The notes: a model not told the origin generated them from the letters alone. 64,000 bases of DNA from Debaryomyces hansenii CBS767 (GCF_000006445.2 NC_006047.2:372001-436000), one strand, 5' to 3'; counted from the stretch's first letter, positions 28,300-38,987 are shown. Numbers and translations are program-made.

Positions 28300-30663
28300 T
28301 TATTCTACATACATAATCCGTGTTCTCCTTTTCTCTACCTTATCCGAGGTAGTTAATCCACCTGTCTTCACGTTACCGCTCATATCTTCGTATGAGCCAC
28401 CTTCCTTAATAATTTTCACAGCATCTTCTTCACAATAGCTTGCACCATTAATTAAATAGTAATCTTTGTTTATTTGGCATTTGCATTGATGGCAAGTTAA
28501 ACAATGTAAATGCCACTTTTGATGTAATTCATTCTCGACACATTCTCCTTCAATACCTTTCAAACAACGTTGACATAAAGTGTCGTTCAATTCATGATAA
28601 TGATTATGGCAAAATGCATTATCATCATAAACATAACATTGTATCGATTTACTGAATTGGACTGTACATCCAGAATAGGCGCATGTGAAGCACGATCTAT
28701 GCCATTGACCAGATAATTCTCCAGTCTTAGAAAAAACTGCCCTTTCTGATCCCCTACTATACGGAGATATTTCCTTCTTACAAGCACGGCATGGACCTTT
28801 ACCAGATGGATATTTAAAGAAGTCATCGGAGATTTCTTCTTTGTTACCAGCCACAGAGCCTTGTACTTGCTGTACTGGAAAATTCATATTTCTCAACTCT
28901 TCTTCCACGAGGTGATTTTTAGGCGATAAAGGCTTAACTTCAATTCCCTCACTAGATTCATCAACATTAATTTGTCTTTCGATCGCTCTATCATTAGAAG
29001 TATCACTCAATGGCTGTCTTTCGGAGTTATTGACTGATAATGGTTTTATTGACTCCCATGTTGCGTTTGCACGGTCTTGTGAATCTTGATTATCAAAAGA
29101 ATGATTTGCACTTATTGGGGAATCATCATCATCAATGTTTTGAATCTTAATTGAAGGAATAGGTGCTGGAATCACATTAGGTGTTGATTTTGGAATAGAA
29201 CTACCCCAAGATGAAGAATCATTATCTATATTAGCATTTGAATCAATATCCTGTAAGTTTTCGCCATTAATATGAGCGGTACTACCAGTTTCATTTACTG
29301 AATTGCCATTATTATTTTCACCCATTTTCAAAGCATGTAACTGGCGTTCCATTGCTTCGTCTGCAGCATCATCTTCTGAGTCCCTAGATAAAATTGAGCT
29401 AACCATAGATACTTGACTAGCTCTAGGCTGACTTTTGTCGCCTGACTGCAAGAAATTTTGATATTCGTCATTCAATTGAGTAACCAGAGCTAACTGTTGA
29501 TCTCTGAAATTTTGAAATTGATTAGATGGGTCAACACTTTGGTCTACAAATGCATTCTTGTTCGATGAATCACCATTAGCACTATTCACATAATTCTGAT
29601 TATATGAAAACCTGGTATCTGGATTTTGGTAAGAGTCAGTTTGGTTTACTCTCACGTTTGGTGGAAATGAGGTTGGCAATTGAGGCGCTTCATCAAATGT
29701 TGGGGTATTTGGTACTGATGGAGTTTTAGGAACATAATTTTTGTGATCTTCAATGTCTTTCCTGAATTCATTTAAGGCAGATGACAATCGCTGCTTCTTA
29801 ATCAAGGAGTTATCAGGTTGTAATTCACAACTTCTCGAAGTTGGAGGTGGCGACGGTAATCCATGAACGGGTTGAATCTGCGAAGAAGATAATTCAGCCG
29901 TGCGTATACTTGACTGGCTTGAGCGTTTTGATCCGGTATCATTTTTCTGTATATAAGGATTATTAACAGATGTTTCACTCGAAGTGTCATACGACTCATT
30001 TGGAATTGAATCGTCGTCGTTTTCACTCATCTCAGAATTATCACTAGCATTAGATTGAGGCTCATTCAAATTAAGCGATAGATTTTTCAAGTTCTTATTC
30101 TGCGTTGTCGAGGGTATAAACGTAAATCCACTATTACTAGGCGGAGGTAATTCGGTATTGTCTGGGGTGCCACACTGTTGAATCTGCACCACTGGTAATT
30201 CAGGTTTCACTGAGTTAGCAGATTGTGACTGATCGTAAGACAAATTAGAAGGTGCAGACGATATGGCTGGAAGTTGGCTAGTGTTTGGTTGGGATTCCGA
30301 ATGGGCTCTATTCTCATAAACAGGATATGGCGTATTTTTTTGAAGCTCGCCAAACGATTTGGAAGTTTTCGCTGAGCTAGGCATCGCAGAGTCGATTTTC
30401 ATCGAACCACCAATAGAATTTGCACTAGAATTAGGAGAATTCATCCCATTCGAAGAATGTTGAAATCTCTGCATCGTGGGAGACCTGGTGGACCTCACAT
30501 CTGATGTGGGAGAATCGCCCTTCAAATTAACATCGAATCCTGCCCTCTCATAAACTCCCCTGTATCTGTGCTCGATTTTAAACGGTGGAAATGCAGAATG
30601 TTGAATCATTGGCGAGGTTTCCCTCTTGTAGTACTGCGGTAACGTTTGTAATTTGGGTTCCAT
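28300..30663 (-). CDS. PXL1: LIM-domain paxillin-like protein Pxl1
   Basis: This 787-residue protein is disordered and rich in Ser, Asn and Pro for its first 620 residues, followed by two C-terminal LIM zinc-binding domains. The first has a CRACKKEI start and a HRSCFTCAYSGC centre, the second a CQRC start and a HLHCLTCHQCKC centre. This layout is that of S. cerevisiae Pxl1, which localises to sites of polarised growth and interacts with Cdc42/Rho1 signalling. The frame remains open 8 codons upstream, but that stretch has no ATG, so the start is the ATG at 30661-30663. The gene is divergent from MTC2 with a 410-bp promoter region. Confidence 0.88.
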   Translation of the reverse strand: MEPKLQTLPQYYKRETSPMIQHSAFPPFKIEHRYRGVYERAGFDVNLKGDSPTSDVRSTRSPTMQRFQHSSNGMNSPNSSANSIGGSMKIDSAMPSSAKTSKSFGELQKNTPYPVYENRAHSESQPNTSQLPAISSAPSNLSYDQSQSANSVKPELPVVQIQQCGTPDNTELPPPSNSGFTFIPSTTQNKNLKNLSLNLNEPQSNASDNSEMSENDDDSIPNESYDTSSETSVNNPYIQKNDTGSKRSSQSSIRTAELSSSQIQPVHGLPSPPPTSRSCELQPDNSLIKKQRLSSALNEFRKDIEDHKNYVPKTPSVPNTPTFDEAPQLPTSFPPNVRVNQTDSYQNPDTRFSYNQNYVNSANGDSSNKNAFVDQSVDPSNQFQNFRDQQLALVTQLNDEYQNFLQSGDKSQPRASQVSMVSSILSRDSEDDAADEAMERQLHALKMGENNNGNSVNETGSTAHINGENLQDIDSNANIDNDSSSWGSSIPKSTPNVIPAPIPSIKIQNIDDDDSPISANHSFDNQDSQDRANATWESIKPLSVNNSERQPLSDTSNDRAIERQINVDESSEGIEVKPLSPKNHLVEEELRNMNFPVQQVQGSVAGNKEEISDDFFKYPSGKGPCRACKKEISPYSRGSERAVFSKTGELSGQWHRSCFTCAYSGCTVQFSKSIQCYVYDDNAFCHNHYHELNDTLCQRCLKGIEGECVENELHQKWHLHCLTCHQCKCQINKDYYLINGASYCEEDAVKIIKEGGSYEDMSGNVKTGGLTTSDKVEKRRTRIMYVE

Positions 30664-31073
30664 TAACAGCGCTGAAGGTGCAATCACAATTTTAATCGAT
30701 CCTCGTTTTTTACTGAAGAATAGCTATGTAGCGTCTATTTCGATCCAGTATCCTTTTTTTAATTAATATGACTTGGAAATTTAACAGATCCTTCTCACAA
30801 ATGTCTAATATACAAAAACCAGTATTTCTTCTTAAATATGCTAGTTCCAATTGTTTCAATGTGTATTTGTTTTTTTTCTTTTCAGAAGCCTTCTTTTAAC
30901 AAAGGAAGATCCTCTCTTCAAGATCGAAATAATAACAAAAAACTTTACCGACGCGTATGTCGCGATTCATCCCTATAATGTCGCGTAGAATGTTATAATC
31001 TCGCGACATTTTTAAACCATCATTTCTTATACTGTTCTATAGTATAGATAAGAGTAGTATACAACAATATGTC
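30664..31073. other. PXL1/MTC2 divergent promoter
   Basis: The distal (MTC2) half carries an MCB-type ACGCGT at 30951-30956 and three ATGTCGCG motifs. The proximal PXL1 half is AT-rich with T runs. No ORF is supported. Confidence 0.6.
30957..31009. promoter_or_regulatory. Three ATGTCGCG motifs upstream of MTC2
   Basis: ATGTCGCG lies at 30957-30964 and 30978-30985, and its reverse complement CGCGACAT at 31002-31009. Spacing is 21 and 24 bp, and the last copy is 65 bp before the MTC2 start. The 8-bp identity between copies is the strongest form of the motif in this window. Confidence 0.55.
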
Positions 31074-32129
31074 ATGAATAACGTCTATTCTGCCCTTTCT
31101 TTGGCGTTAATCGGTGAGAAACGATTTGTGCTAACAACCAATGATTATGAGAATACGGTTTTTTTGTTTCGAACATTACTACAGGAATCATGCCAGTTTA
31201 ATTCAGATGACATCTGTGAGGTCGATGTAAAGCATGAGCTAGATAATAACTCGGTTGATCTGTTAATACGGCAGATGATATATTGGGAGGAAAATACGAG
31301 TGAATATGGATTTAAAAATGTGATTATTTGGAGGAATATGGAGAAGTTGTCGCACGAGCAGCAAAAAGTAGGGCTATTTCCATTGTTGAACCAAATCGAC
31401 GAATACGACACTACGGTTGCACGGAGCAATCCGCAGAGTCGGGTTCAAGTTGGTAGCTTTGTAATACGGAAGCCCAAGATGTTTATAATTGTTCCTTTGA
31501 TTGAATCGGAGCACGCACATCCCCAAGTGTACCAGTATGTGAAGGAGAAGTTCTGGTTTGCGCAGAACTTTCATTACAAAGACGCCAGTGACGAGAAGGA
31601 GGAAATAGACTATTGCGACGATTATTCAGGGCTTATTCTCGAGATCAGAAACGTCACCAGGCCCCAGGTATATGCATCCCCCGAAATTCAACGATATATC
31701 TATTCGTTAGTGGTGCACGCGAGAAACCACAGACTATGCTCGCTTGCTCCCATACAATCGAGATTGTCCACCCGAACTATAGACGCAATGCAACAGCTTT
31801 CCGAATGCATGGTTGCCTGGAAGAAGCATGGTTCCGACCGACTCTTCGTGACTCCAGATTACTGCAAAATTGCCATGCGCAAAATCGGCTACTGGCTCAT
31901 CGACTGGGAGCACGACAGCATTTTCAACACCTCGTCTGATTGCGACGTAGATGCTGATTTGGATTACAGAAGACAGTTGGAAATAAGCATGCTCACAGGA
32001 GACTGGTATGGAAGTGATTGGAAGTATGTCAAAAAGTATCTCGAAACCTACAAAACCGATACCAACGCTGCAAATTACATAAATAAAATCGTCGAAGACG
32101 TACTACAATCGGTGCGTCCTCCAATATAG
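31074..32129 (+). CDS. MTC2: Maintenance of telomere capping protein 2
   Basis: This 351-residue protein matches Mtc2, a poorly understood protein whose loss affects cells with defective telomere capping; the fold resembles an AAA/MoxR-like or magnesium-chelatase-like partner. Matching landmarks are the KEKFWFAQNF segment near residue 160, QRYIYSLVVHARNHRL near 205, the LFVTPDYCKIAMRKIGYW segment near 260, and the C-terminus ending VEDVLQSVRPPI, close to VKNVLSKVVPPV in S. cerevisiae. An ATG at 31069-31071 in another frame opens a two-codon ORF whose stop overlaps the MTC2 start. The next gene, CHC1, follows on the same strand after 393 bp. Confidence 0.88.
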   Translation: MNNVYSALSLALIGEKRFVLTTNDYENTVFLFRTLLQESCQFNSDDICEVDVKHELDNNSVDLLIRQMIYWEENTSEYGFKNVIIWRNMEKLSHEQQKVGLFPLLNQIDEYDTTVARSNPQSRVQVGSFVIRKPKMFIIVPLIESEHAHPQVYQYVKEKFWFAQNFHYKDASDEKEEIDYCDDYSGLILEIRNVTRPQVYASPEIQRYIYSLVVHARNHRLCSLAPIQSRLSTRTIDAMQQLSECMVAWKKHGSDRLFVTPDYCKIAMRKIGYWLIDWEHDSIFNTSSDCDVDADLDYRRQLEISMLTGDWYGSDWKYVKKYLETYKTDTNAANYINKIVEDVLQSVRPPI

Positions 32130-32522
32130 CGCACTACGCAGTTTACGTTCTCTATAACTCGCCGTGGTGTCTTCAGCTGGGGAATATCGTATCATCGGTG
32201 GTGAATACATACTGTATAATTCCAGTGTTTTTGTGATTATGTAATCGGAGCCTTGGTCGTTTGCCAGCGTGGACGAATTGGATCAAACCCGCTCAACAAC
32301 TTAATGTGTATTGTAAATAGTCATATCAATTGAAGAAGAATTCCTATATAATTATTATCAATCAAACCAATCAATCAATCGCCATAGTTGATAATTTTAT
32401 TATAATTCATTTTTTTTCTTGTTTTTAAGTTAACAACGATTTTTCGACTACCCCTTTTTTCATAAGTATTTGATAAATTTTCAAGACTTTACTTATATTA
32501 ATAGGAATAGAAATTAATTAAA
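32130..32522. other. CHC1 upstream region
   Basis: About 390 bp, AT-rich with T runs near the CHC1 start as in strong yeast promoters. No other gene is seen. Confidence 0.6.
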
Positions 32523-35500
32523 ATGTCTAATGATATCCCTATTGATTTCACGGAGTTAGCTCTGTTAACTGAATTGGGTATCCAACAAAGTTCACTTGAT
32601 TTTAGATCTACGACGCTTGAATCGGATCACTACGTCTGTGTGAGAGAACAAGGACTGCTGGGAAATACGGTTGCTATCATTGATTTGAAAAACAACAATG
32701 CCGTTACCAGAAAGAATATGAGTGCTGATAGTGCAATTTTGCATCCAGGACAGCTTGTTATATCCTTGCGGGCCAATGGTACTACGTTACAGATCTTCAA
32801 TTTGGGTACCAAACAAAGATTGAAGTCATTCACCATGGACCAAGCGGTTGTTTACTGGAAATGGTTAGACAATGAGAACTTGGGTCTTGTCACGGCGAAT
32901 AGTATCTATACGTGGTCTATATTTGATGGCAGTAATGACGGTCCAGTTAAATTGACCGATAGACATCATACATTAAACAATTGCCAAATCATAAACTTCG
33001 TTGCTGAACCGCAATTGAACTGGTTTGCCGTGACTGGTATAGCTCAGGAAGAAGGACGTATAGCCGGTCATATCCAATTATTCTCCAAGTCACGTAATGT
33101 GTCTCAAGCTATTGAGGGTCATGTTTGTAAATTTGGACAAGTCAAGTTGAACGGTGCTTTACATCCTACTAAAGTTTTCTGTGTGGGTAACAAAAATGCG
33201 CAAGGTCAAGGTAATTTACATATTATTGAAATTGATCACGTAGAAGGTAATCCAGACTTCTCCAAAAAATCAGTTGACATTTTTTTCCCTCCTGATGCCG
33301 CCAATGATTTCCCAATTAGTTTGCAAGCTTCTGACAAATACGGTATTGTCTACATTTTAACGAAGTATGGTTTTATTCATTTATATGATATGGAAACAGG
33401 TTCCAATTTATTTGTTAATAGAATCACTGCGGACCCAGTTTTCACTGCTGCTCCTTATAACGATGGTACCGGTATTATAACGATTAACAAATCTGGTCAA
33501 GTTTTGAGCGTCGAAATTTCCCAGTCTAAAATTATTCCATATGTTTTAGAAAAGTTGTCTAATGTCCCATTGGCATTAGCTCTCTCCTCTCGTGGTGGGT
33601 TCCCAGGGGCTGAAAACTTATTCAGTCAACAATTCCAGAATTATTTAAACCAAGGTGATTATACTAATGCGGCCAAAGTTGCTGCATCTTCTGAGCAATT
33701 GCGTACTCAAGATACTATCAATAAGTTGAAGCATATTACTCCTCAACCTGGACAAATTTCACCAATTTTGCAATATTTTTCCACTTTATTGGACAGAGGC
33801 ACATTGAATAAGTACGAATCTATTGAGTTAGCTAAGCCAGTGTTGCAACAAGATCGTAAACCATTATTTGAAAAATGGTTGAAAGAAGATAAGTTGACAT
33901 CTTCAGAGGAATTGGGTGATATTGTTAAATCTTATAATGATGCAGGTCTTGCATTAGCGGTCTATATTAGAGCAAATGTTAATATTAAGGTCGTCTCTTG
34001 TTTAGCTGAATTAGGCCAATTTGACAAGATTATGCCATACTGTGAAAAGGTTGGTTACAAGCCTGACTATACAAATTTGATACAAAATTTGGTCAGAGTT
34101 AATCCTGATAAAGCAAGCGAATTCGCAACATCATTATTGGCTTCCTCAGACACTGATTTGAAAATTGAAAATATTGCTGATTTATTTTTTTCGCAGAACT
34201 ATATTCAACAAGGTACCGCTTTCTTATTAGATGCTTTGAAGAATGATTCTCCAGCTGAGGGACATTTACAAACCAAGGTTTTAGAAATTAACTTGTTACA
34301 TGCACCACAGGTTGCCGATGCTATCTTAGGTAACAATATGTTTAGTCATTATGATAAGCCAACAATTGGTAAGTTATGTGAAAAGTCTGGTTTATTCCAA
34401 AGGGCTTTAGAACATTATGATGATTTGAAAGACATTAAGAGAGTTGTTGTCCATACTAATGTCTTACCAAATGATTGGTTAGTCGCTTATTTTGGTCAAT
34501 TAAATGTTCAGCAGTCCGTTGCATGTTTGAAAGAATTATTAAGTAACAATATTCAACAAAATCTTCAAATTGTTATTCAAGTTGCTACTAAGTATTCCGA
34601 TTTAATTGGACCATTGACTTTGATTAAAATTTTTGAAGATTATAAATGTAACGAGGGTGCATACTACTATTTATCTTCTATTGTCAACTTAACTCAAGAT
34701 CCTGATGTTGTTTTCAAATATATACAATGCGCTGCTAAAATGAATCAAACTAAGGAAATTGAAAGAGTCGTCAGAGATAACAATGTTTACAATGGTGAAA
34801 AGGTTAAGAACTTTTTGAAGGAATTCAAGTTGGAAGATCAATTGCCTTTAATTATTGTTTGTGACAGATTTAATTTTGTTCACGACTTGATCTTATACTT
34901 GTATAAGAACAAGTACTTTAAATTCATTGAGGTTTATGTTCAACAAGTTAACCCATCCAATACGCCACAAGTAATTGCAGGTTTATTAGATGTAGACTGT
35001 GATGAAAATATTATCAAAGGCTTATTAATATCTGTTTTAGGACGCATTCCTATCAAGGAATTAGTTTCTGAAGTTGAGAAGAGAAACAGACTCAAGATAT
35101 TATTGCCTTTCTTAGAAAAGACATTAGAAGGTGGTTCTACTGATCAAGAAGTATTCAATACATTAGCTAAGATTTACATTGATTCTAACAATAATCCTGA
35201 AAAGTTCTTGCAAGATAACACAAATTATGATACTCTCGCTGTTGGTAAGTATTGTGAAAAGAGAGATCCATACTTAGCATACATTTGTTACTCCAAGGGT
35301 AGCAATAACGACGAGTTAATTAATATTACGAATGAAAATAAGATGTATAAGTATCAAGCAAGATATTTATTAGCCAAGTCTGATTTCGATTTATGGAATA
35401 AGGTCTTAACAGAAGAAAATACCCATAGAAGGCAATTAGTCGATCAAGTTATTGCAACAGGTATTCCAGAATTGGATGATCCTGAACCAATTTCGATTAC

Positions 35501-37532
35501 TGTTAAAGCATTTATGGAAAACGACTTGCCGCATGAATTAATCGAGTTGTTGGAGAAGATTATTTTGGAAACCTCACCTTTCAATGATAACACTTCTTTA
35601 CAAGGTTTGTTGATTTTAACTGCTATTAAGGCTGATAATTCGCGTGTTATGGGTTACATCGAAAAGTTGGATAAATTTGATCCTGAAGAAATTGCCCCTT
35701 TGTGTATTGACAACCAGTTATATGAAGAAGCGTTTGAGGTTTATGATAAATTCGAGTTAAGGTCTGATGCAATGAAGGTATTGGTAGATGATATCATGTC
35801 TTTAGATAGAGGTGAACAATATGCCGAAAAGTACGATGTATCTGAATTGTGGTACCAATTGGGTACTGCTCAATTAAATGGTTTACGTATCCCTGAAGCT
35901 ATTGACTCTTATGTTAAGTCAAAGAACCCAGGCAATTTTGAACAAGTTATTGAAATTTCTGAACATGCAGGTAAAGAAGAGGAATTGATCCCGTTCTTGG
36001 ATATGGCCAGAGAAACTTTGAGAGAAAGTTCTATTGATGGTGCTCTTATTAACTGTTACGCTAATGCCGGCAAATTAAACGAAATTGAGAAATTCGTAAG
36101 TGGACCAAATGTTGCAGATATGGAATCTATTGGTGATAAGTTGTTTGAAGCTAAGAACTATAAAGCGGCTAAAATTTTATATTCAAATGTTTCCAAGTAT
36201 TCTAAATTAGCTACTACTTTAGTTTATTTGAAGGATTACCAAGGTGCTGTTGACTGTGCAAGAAAAGCATCTAACACAAGTGTTTGGAAGCAAGTTAACT
36301 ACGCTTGTATTGAAAATAAAGAATTCAGATTGGCACAAATTTGTGGTTTGAATTTGATTATTGATGCTGAAGAACTTCCTGAATTAGTAAAACTCTACGA
36401 AAAGAATGGTTATTTCAATGAATTATTCGCTCTTTTTGAAAGTGGTTTAGGTTTAGAAAGAGCCCATATGGGCATGTTCACCGAATTGGCTATCTTATAC
36501 ACCAAATATAGTCCTGAAAAGGTTATGGAACATTTGAAGTTATTCTGGTCCAGAATCAATATTCCTAAGGTTTTAACTGCTTGTGAGGAAGCTCATTTAT
36601 ATCCAGAATTGATTTTCTTGTACTGCCATTATGAAGAATGGGACAATGCTGCATTGACTATGATTGATAAGTCGGAGGTAGCATTTGACCATTCCTCTTT
36701 CAAGGAAATTGTTGTCAAAGCATCGAACTTGGAAATTTATTACAAGGCAATTAACTTTTACATAAATGAGAACCCTTCGTTATTAGTTGATTTATTATCA
36801 GTATTGACACCTAAGCTTGATTTACCAAGGGTAGTTAGAATGTTCGTTAAGTCTGATAATTTACCATTAATCAAGCCTTTCTTAATATCTGTCTTAGATA
36901 AGAACAACTCAGTTGTCAATGGTGCCTATCATGATTTATTAATTGAAGAAGAAGACTATAAATCTTTGAGATCAACTATCGAAAATGAATCCAATAACAG
37001 ATTCAACTCATTGGATTTAGCTGAGAGATTAGAAAATCATGATCTTATTTTCTTCAGACAAATTTCTGCTACATTATATACCAAGAATAAGAAATTTATC
37101 AAGTCAATTTCTATCTTGAAGAACGATAAGTTGTGGGCCGATTTGATTAAAACAGCAGCAGTTTCAAAATCAACCAAGATCGCCCATGAATTATTAGACT
37201 ATTTTGTCGAAACAGGTAACCGTGAATGCTTCGTTGCATTGTTGTATACTTGTTACGATACTATTGAGTATGATTATGTACTTGAATTATCATGGTTGCA
37301 TGAATTAGGCAACTTTATCAAGCCATATGAAATCTCTGTTACTTACGAGAACCAAAAGAAACTTGATGAAGTATACAATGATTTGCAGAAGAGAAGAGAA
37401 GCTGAAAAGCAAGACGAAGAAAACCCTGGTATGGGACAACCTTTGATGATTACTAGCGGTCCAGCTATGAATCAAAGTATTACAGGATTAGGCTATCAAC
37501 CAACTGGAGCTGGCTTTGGTAATGCTTTTTAA
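32523..37532 (+). CDS. CHC1: Clathrin heavy chain
   Basis: This 1669-residue protein forms the legs of the clathrin triskelion used in trans-Golgi and endocytic coats. The N-terminal 330 residues are the seven-bladed beta-propeller that binds clathrin-box motifs, beginning IPIDFTELALLTELGI and SLDFRSTTLESDHYVCVRE as in other yeasts. A helical linker and the CHCR repeats follow, through about residue 1570. The chain ends in the trimerisation region and the QPLMITSGPAMNQ-type tail. Length is within a few residues of S. cerevisiae Chc1 (1653). CTG codons at positions 14, 45 and 46 fit Ser better than Leu. Codon use in the main body is strongly biased, as for an abundant protein. Confidence 0.98.
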   Translation: MSNDIPIDFTELALLTELGIQQSSLDFRSTTLESDHYVCVREQGLLGNTVAIIDLKNNNAVTRKNMSADSAILHPGQLVISLRANGTTLQIFNLGTKQRLKSFTMDQAVVYWKWLDNENLGLVTANSIYTWSIFDGSNDGPVKLTDRHHTLNNCQIINFVAEPQLNWFAVTGIAQEEGRIAGHIQLFSKSRNVSQAIEGHVCKFGQVKLNGALHPTKVFCVGNKNAQGQGNLHIIEIDHVEGNPDFSKKSVDIFFPPDAANDFPISLQASDKYGIVYILTKYGFIHLYDMETGSNLFVNRITADPVFTAAPYNDGTGIITINKSGQVLSVEISQSKIIPYVLEKLSNVPLALALSSRGGFPGAENLFSQQFQNYLNQGDYTNAAKVAASSEQLRTQDTINKLKHITPQPGQISPILQYFSTLLDRGTLNKYESIELAKPVLQQDRKPLFEKWLKEDKLTSSEELGDIVKSYNDAGLALAVYIRANVNIKVVSCLAELGQFDKIMPYCEKVGYKPDYTNLIQNLVRVNPDKASEFATSLLASSDTDLKIENIADLFFSQNYIQQGTAFLLDALKNDSPAEGHLQTKVLEINLLHAPQVADAILGNNMFSHYDKPTIGKLCEKSGLFQRALEHYDDLKDIKRVVVHTNVLPNDWLVAYFGQLNVQQSVACLKELLSNNIQQNLQIVIQVATKYSDLIGPLTLIKIFEDYKCNEGAYYYLSSIVNLTQDPDVVFKYIQCAAKMNQTKEIERVVRDNNVYNGEKVKNFLKEFKLEDQLPLIIVCDRFNFVHDLILYLYKNKYFKFIEVYVQQVNPSNTPQVIAGLLDVDCDENIIKGLLISVLGRIPIKELVSEVEKRNRLKILLPFLEKTLEGGSTDQEVFNTLAKIYIDSNNNPEKFLQDNTNYDTLAVGKYCEKRDPYLAYICYSKGSNNDELINITNENKMYKYQARYLLAKSDFDLWNKVLTEENTHRRQLVDQVIATGIPELDDPEPISITVKAFMENDLPHELIELLEKIILETSPFNDNTSLQGLLILTAIKADNSRVMGYIEKLDKFDPEEIAPLCIDNQLYEEAFEVYDKFELRSDAMKVLVDDIMSLDRGEQYAEKYDVSELWYQLGTAQLNGLRIPEAIDSYVKSKNPGNFEQVIEISEHAGKEEELIPFLDMARETLRESSIDGALINCYANAGKLNEIEKFVSGPNVADMESIGDKLFEAKNYKAAKILYSNVSKYSKLATTLVYLKDYQGAVDCARKASNTSVWKQVNYACIENKEFRLAQICGLNLIIDAEELPELVKLYEKNGYFNELFALFESGLGLERAHMGMFTELAILYTKYSPEKVMEHLKLFWSRINIPKVLTACEEAHLYPELIFLYCHYEEWDNAALTMIDKSEVAFDHSSFKEIVVKASNLEIYYKAINFYINENPSLLVDLLSVLTPKLDLPRVVRMFVKSDNLPLIKPFLISVLDKNNSVVNGAYHDLLIEEEDYKSLRSTIENESNNRFNSLDLAERLENHDLIFFRQISATLYTKNKKFIKSISILKNDKLWADLIKTAAVSKSTKIAHELLDYFVETGNRECFVALLYTCYDTIEYDYVLELSWLHELGNFIKPYEISVTYENQKKLDEVYNDLQKRREAEKQDEENPGMGQPLMITSGPAMNQSITGLGYQPTGAGFGNAF

Positions 37533-37758
37533 AAATAGATTTATTTAGAGTGCTTCTTGCATTCGAAAAATGTAGATTTACAGTTAACGTTACATTTAGA
37601 AAAGTTGTGTTTTTTATTCTTTGATGTAATATCTTAATTTATTTTTTTCCCCCTGTTTGATTTTTGATGTGGTTTACGTTTCAAATATATGTTTTAAAAT
37701 TACCTATAATACTACGTAGATCTGAGAATTGAATTAAGCACCTTACCAGAAAATACTT

Positions 37759-38823
37759 CTAAAGCTTATCGCTCTTTATCAAATGGCCTATAACATTCTT
37801 GAACGTCTTGATCAAATCTTTAAGATCACAATTTTTTAGTAGGCTTTCACATTGTATAATTATTTTGTCATCTGAATCGACCCCCGATATAATACAACTT
37901 ACCTCCTTTATCTCGTCATTGGTACAAACAAGATTAATTTCTGATGCTCTTTTACTGTTCGATACGCGATTCAGTAAAGTTATATTTATTCTCTGACATT
38001 GTAGATCTTTTTCAACTTTTTCTATAACAACTCTACCTTGACTCGACCTATTTTTTGAGATATGGTCATATTTAATATTTCGGAGAAAATCAAACTTATC
38101 ATGTTTATATTGAATTTGAATCAAGTGTTCTCTGATTTGTTGGGTGAATTTTGAGAAGGCTACTTCCTCATCCTCGTGTAGACATTCACTATATTCAGAT
38201 AATGGTAAATATACCGGTAACGTATGTCTATAAACTTCCCATTTCATAGTTGTTTCAAGTCCTTTTTCGGTATTCTTCATCTTTCGTAGTATAACGTAAT
38301 GTGGTGTGATAAATTTGCGTTTATAATGTGAGAAAACATCAAACCGTAAGCCCATAATTTCATCGTTTTCATCGAACAAAAATGGATTTAATGGAAAAGA
38401 CGTAACACCTCCAAACCTGAATATATTTTCATACAAAATATTCTGTTTCATTTCAAGAATGGTCTCTGATTTGGCCTTAAAATCACTAGCAATAATGTCT
38501 AGTTTTTGTCTCTTTGTTACTACTTCTGTACTTTCTTCTTCTTCCACATCATCTAATACATTCGTAAAATATTTTCGTATTGACTCATCAAAGCAACTGT
38601 TTTTTATGACTGGTGGTCCATCTATATCATAATTGGCCTTTGAATGACCGTGTATTTCTTGCAAATTGTAGGGTTCATCACCTTGTCTCAATGACTCTTC
38701 AAGATCTTTAGCTTGTGCTAGTAATGCCGAATATTCCTTGTCAAGTAAGCCAATTTCCAGGTGTAACGATTGGATATCCCCTTTCACCTCCTGTATCTCT
38801 ATTTGCAAGGAATCTGCACTCAT
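37759..38823 (-). CDS. MCM21: COMA kinetochore subunit Mcm21 (CENP-O)
   Basis: This 354-residue protein is the CENP-O homolog of the inner-kinetochore COMA/CCAN complex. Residues 1-50 form a coiled coil. An acidic linker follows, then the tandem RWD-like region starting ENIFRFGGVTSFPLNPFLF at 132-150 and continuing EIMGLRFDVFSHYKRKFITPHYVILRK. The same motifs occur in S. cerevisiae Mcm21 (NVYRMFGITFFP; GIRLEVFS; PHYVLLKK). The gene converges with CHC1 and is divergent from RGD2, with only 164 bp between the chosen starts. Confidence 0.9.
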   Translation of the reverse strand: MSADSLQIEIQEVKGDIQSLHLEIGLLDKEYSALLAQAKDLEESLRQGDEPYNLQEIHGHSKANYDIDGPPVIKNSCFDESIRKYFTNVLDDVEEEESTEVVTKRQKLDIIASDFKAKSETILEMKQNILYENIFRFGGVTSFPLNPFLFDENDEIMGLRFDVFSHYKRKFITPHYVILRKMKNTEKGLETTMKWEVYRHTLPVYLPLSEYSECLHEDEEVAFSKFTQQIREHLIQIQYKHDKFDFLRNIKYDHISKNRSSQGRVVIEKVEKDLQCQRINITLLNRVSNSKRASEINLVCTNDEIKEVSCIISGVDSDDKIIIQCESLLKNCDLKDLIKTFKNVIGHLIKSDKL

Positions 38824-38987
38824 TTCAGCTCTTAGTACCTTGATGAGGTCACTATATATAGTTGTTTATGTTGAAATCACGCTGGATCCATGCTTCGCGC
38901 ATTTTACTAAAAATTATCTATTTGAAATATAGCGTTATAATAAAAAGCTTTAAACTAATCCCCAGAAGGAGTCTTGTGGCTATTATA

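Noticed and set aside
38868..38987. N-terminal 40-residue extension of RGD2 from an upstream ATG
   Set aside because: The extension does not resemble the family and overlaps the short MCM21/RGD2 promoter; the F-BAR begins right after the later ATG.
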